Assembly: GCA_014190675.1 (NCBI GenBank)
Contig: BJGT01000003.1
Span: forward strand, 21,025-84,101
DNA: 63,077 bases
DNA from: Comamonadaceae bacterium
Lineage (GTDB): Bacteria > Pseudomonadota > Gammaproteobacteria > Burkholderiales > Burkholderiaceae_C
Direction of reading: 5' to 3'
A program made the position numbers and the translations under genes. This document shows positions 62,145 to 63,077 of this stretch, one piece after another. Within the stretch, counting starts at the first letter, position 1; the number at the start of each line of letters is the position of its first letter. The notes beneath the pieces are model-generated. The model had not been told where the DNA came from. It saw nothing but the letters and a program-made list of their open reading frames with translations, and ran no database searches.

Positions 62145-63077
62145 TTGCAAACCCGTCCCTTCTGCCCCTGCTGGCTGATATCGCCGACCCCGCGCTGACC
62201 CAGGCCTTGCAACACAAGTTGGACCAAAAAACCAAGCCCCAGGGCTCGCTCGGGCGCCTGGAACTGCTGGCTCTGCAAATTGGCCAGATTTTGGGTGACG
62301 CATCGTTGCAACTGGCCTCACCACAGATGGTGGTTTTTGCGGGTGACCATGGCTTGACAGCCCAAGGTGTGTCGGCCTTTCCCAGTGATGTGAGCTGGCA
62401 AATGGTCGAGAACTTTTTAGCCGGTGGTGCTGCGGTGAGCGTACTGGCTCGCCACAACCGCATTGCCTTGACGGTGGTCGACTGCGGTGTCAGGCACGAC
62501 TTTTTGGCTGGCCTGCCCGCAGGCACTCAACGACCCGGCCTGCTGGTGCGCAAGGCCGAGGGAGCCGGGCAGGGGACCGCAGACTCGTCGCTGCATCCAG
62601 CGATGACAGAGGCCCAGTGCGCCCAGGCACTGGCCCATGGGGTTGCGTTGGTGCAGGGCCTGCCGGGTAACGCCCTGCTGTTGGGTGAAATGGGCATAGG
62701 AAACACCTCCGCTGCATCCCTGCTTTTGGCCCGTCTGGCTGGCCTGGACATTGCCATGTGCACCGGTGCGGGTACCGGCTTGGATGCGGCTGCGGTGCAA
62801 CGTAAAACCGCTGTGCTGCGTGATGTCCTGGCACGCCACGAGCGCGCCATATCGCCTCTGCAGGCCCTGGCCGCCTTGGGCGGCTTTGAGATCGCCACCA
62901 TGGTCGGCGCGGTGTTGCAGGCCGCGCACGAGCGGCGGGTCGTGCTGGTGGATGGTTTTATTGCCAGTGCGGCGGTGATGGTGGCGCATGCCCTGCAACC
63001 GCTGGTGCTGCAGCGCTGCGTTTTTGCCCACCGCTCGGGCGAGCGGGGCCATGAGTTCATGTTGCAGCACCTGGGGG
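62141..63077 (+). CDS. cobT: Nicotinate-nucleotide-dimethylbenzimidazole phosphoribosyltransferase CobT, 3'-truncated by window
   Basis: The frame opens at ATG 62141, overlapping the cobQ stop (ATGA), and stays open to the window end, giving about 312 residues. CobT makes alpha-ribazole phosphate for the lower ligand of B12. Features are the KTKPQGSLGRLELLALQIG start, FAGDHGLTAQGVSAFP near residue 68, GEMGIGNTSAAS near residue 185, and CTGAGTGLDAAAVQRK. The catalytic Glu near the C-terminus (LGEG motif in characterised CobT) should lie just beyond the window, so about 35-40 residues are missing. A normal end is expected outside. Confidence 0.93.
   Translation, partial: MIANPSLLPLLADIADPALTQALQHKLDQKTKPQGSLGRLELLALQIGQILGDASLQLASPQMVVFAGDHGLTAQGVSAFPSDVSWQMVENFLAGGAAVSVLARHNRIALTVVDCGVRHDFLAGLPAGTQRPGLLVRKAEGAGQGTADSSLHPAMTEAQCAQALAHGVALVQGLPGNALLLGEMGIGNTSAASLLLARLAGLDIAMCTGAGTGLDAAAVQRKTAVLRDVLARHERAISPLQALAALGGFEIATMVGAVLQAAHERRVVLVDGFIASAAVMVAHALQPLVLQRCVFAHRSGERGHEFMLQHLG

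Overview
The window reads as chromosome of a betaproteobacterium of the order Burkholderiales, most likely a Comamonadaceae-type organism (Rhodoferax/Polaromonas/Acidovorax relatives). This placement is inferred from protein resemblance and gene order: rimP-nusA-infB-rbfA-truB-typA, smpB divergent from ratA-rnfH, zapA followed by 6S RNA, and SPFH/NfeD next to a large amino-acid decarboxylase and fabI. No phage, IS element, CRISPR array, rRNA or tRNA gene was found. Gene density is high and most clusters look like intact operons.

Layout. 1-666: 3' part of a Bug/TctC binding protein cut by the window edge. 801-4558 (-): TRAP transporter dctPQM followed by a phytanoyl-CoA-dioxygenase-type oxygenase. 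4832-5712 (+): a shortened secreted beta-barrel-like protein and an Mpo1/DUF962 membrane protein. 5728-11245 (-): a five-gene oxalate operon: oxalyl-CoA decarboxylase, formyl-CoA transferase, a formyltransferase resembling the hydrolase domain of 10-formyl-THF dehydrogenase, a TauE/SafE permease and a ureidoglycolate-lyase-like protein. Divergent from it, 11518-14579 (+): a complete tripartite tricarboxylate transporter (tctCBA), a candidate oxalate importer. 14625-15985 (-): SPFH and NfeD pair. 16111-18399 (+): Arg/Lys/Orn decarboxylase. 18448-19236 (-): fabI. 19281-24751 (+): yejABEF-type peptide ABC importer. 24987-33487 (+): translation operon rimP-nusA-infB-rbfA-truB-typA.

33630-45487 (-): a creatine/sarcosine catabolic block. 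A GlxA/AraC-type regulator is followed by creatinase, the heterotetrameric sarcosine oxidase genes soxB-D-A-G, and a PotABCD-like ABC importer. Creatine would be cleaved to sarcosine and urea, and sarcosine oxidised to glycine and methylene-THF. 45537-48815: a HIBYL-CoA-hydrolase-like protein, smpB, ratA, rnfH and an SDR. 48889-51404 (-): a membrane-anchored sulfatase, a 6S RNA gene not present as a reading frame, zapA and a small coiled-coil protein.

51457-63077 (+): a vitamin B12 region. A cobalamin riboswitch with an intrinsic terminator precedes btuB, a signal-less B12-binding protein, cobU, btuF, btuC and btuD. After an intruding AAA/DUF4143 ATPase gene with its own inverted repeat come cobO, cbiB, cobQ and cobT (cut by the window end). 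The set covers uptake, adenosylation and late assembly/salvage, not corrin ring synthesis.

Most unusual points: the formyl-THF-hydrolase-like gene inside the oxalate operon; a 43-bp dispersed repeat with two conserved arms, lying once at the 5' end of the truB frame and once, in frame, inside cobQ; the ATPase gene splitting the B12 operon; and a hairpin plus U-tract facing the 6S gene from the opposite strand.
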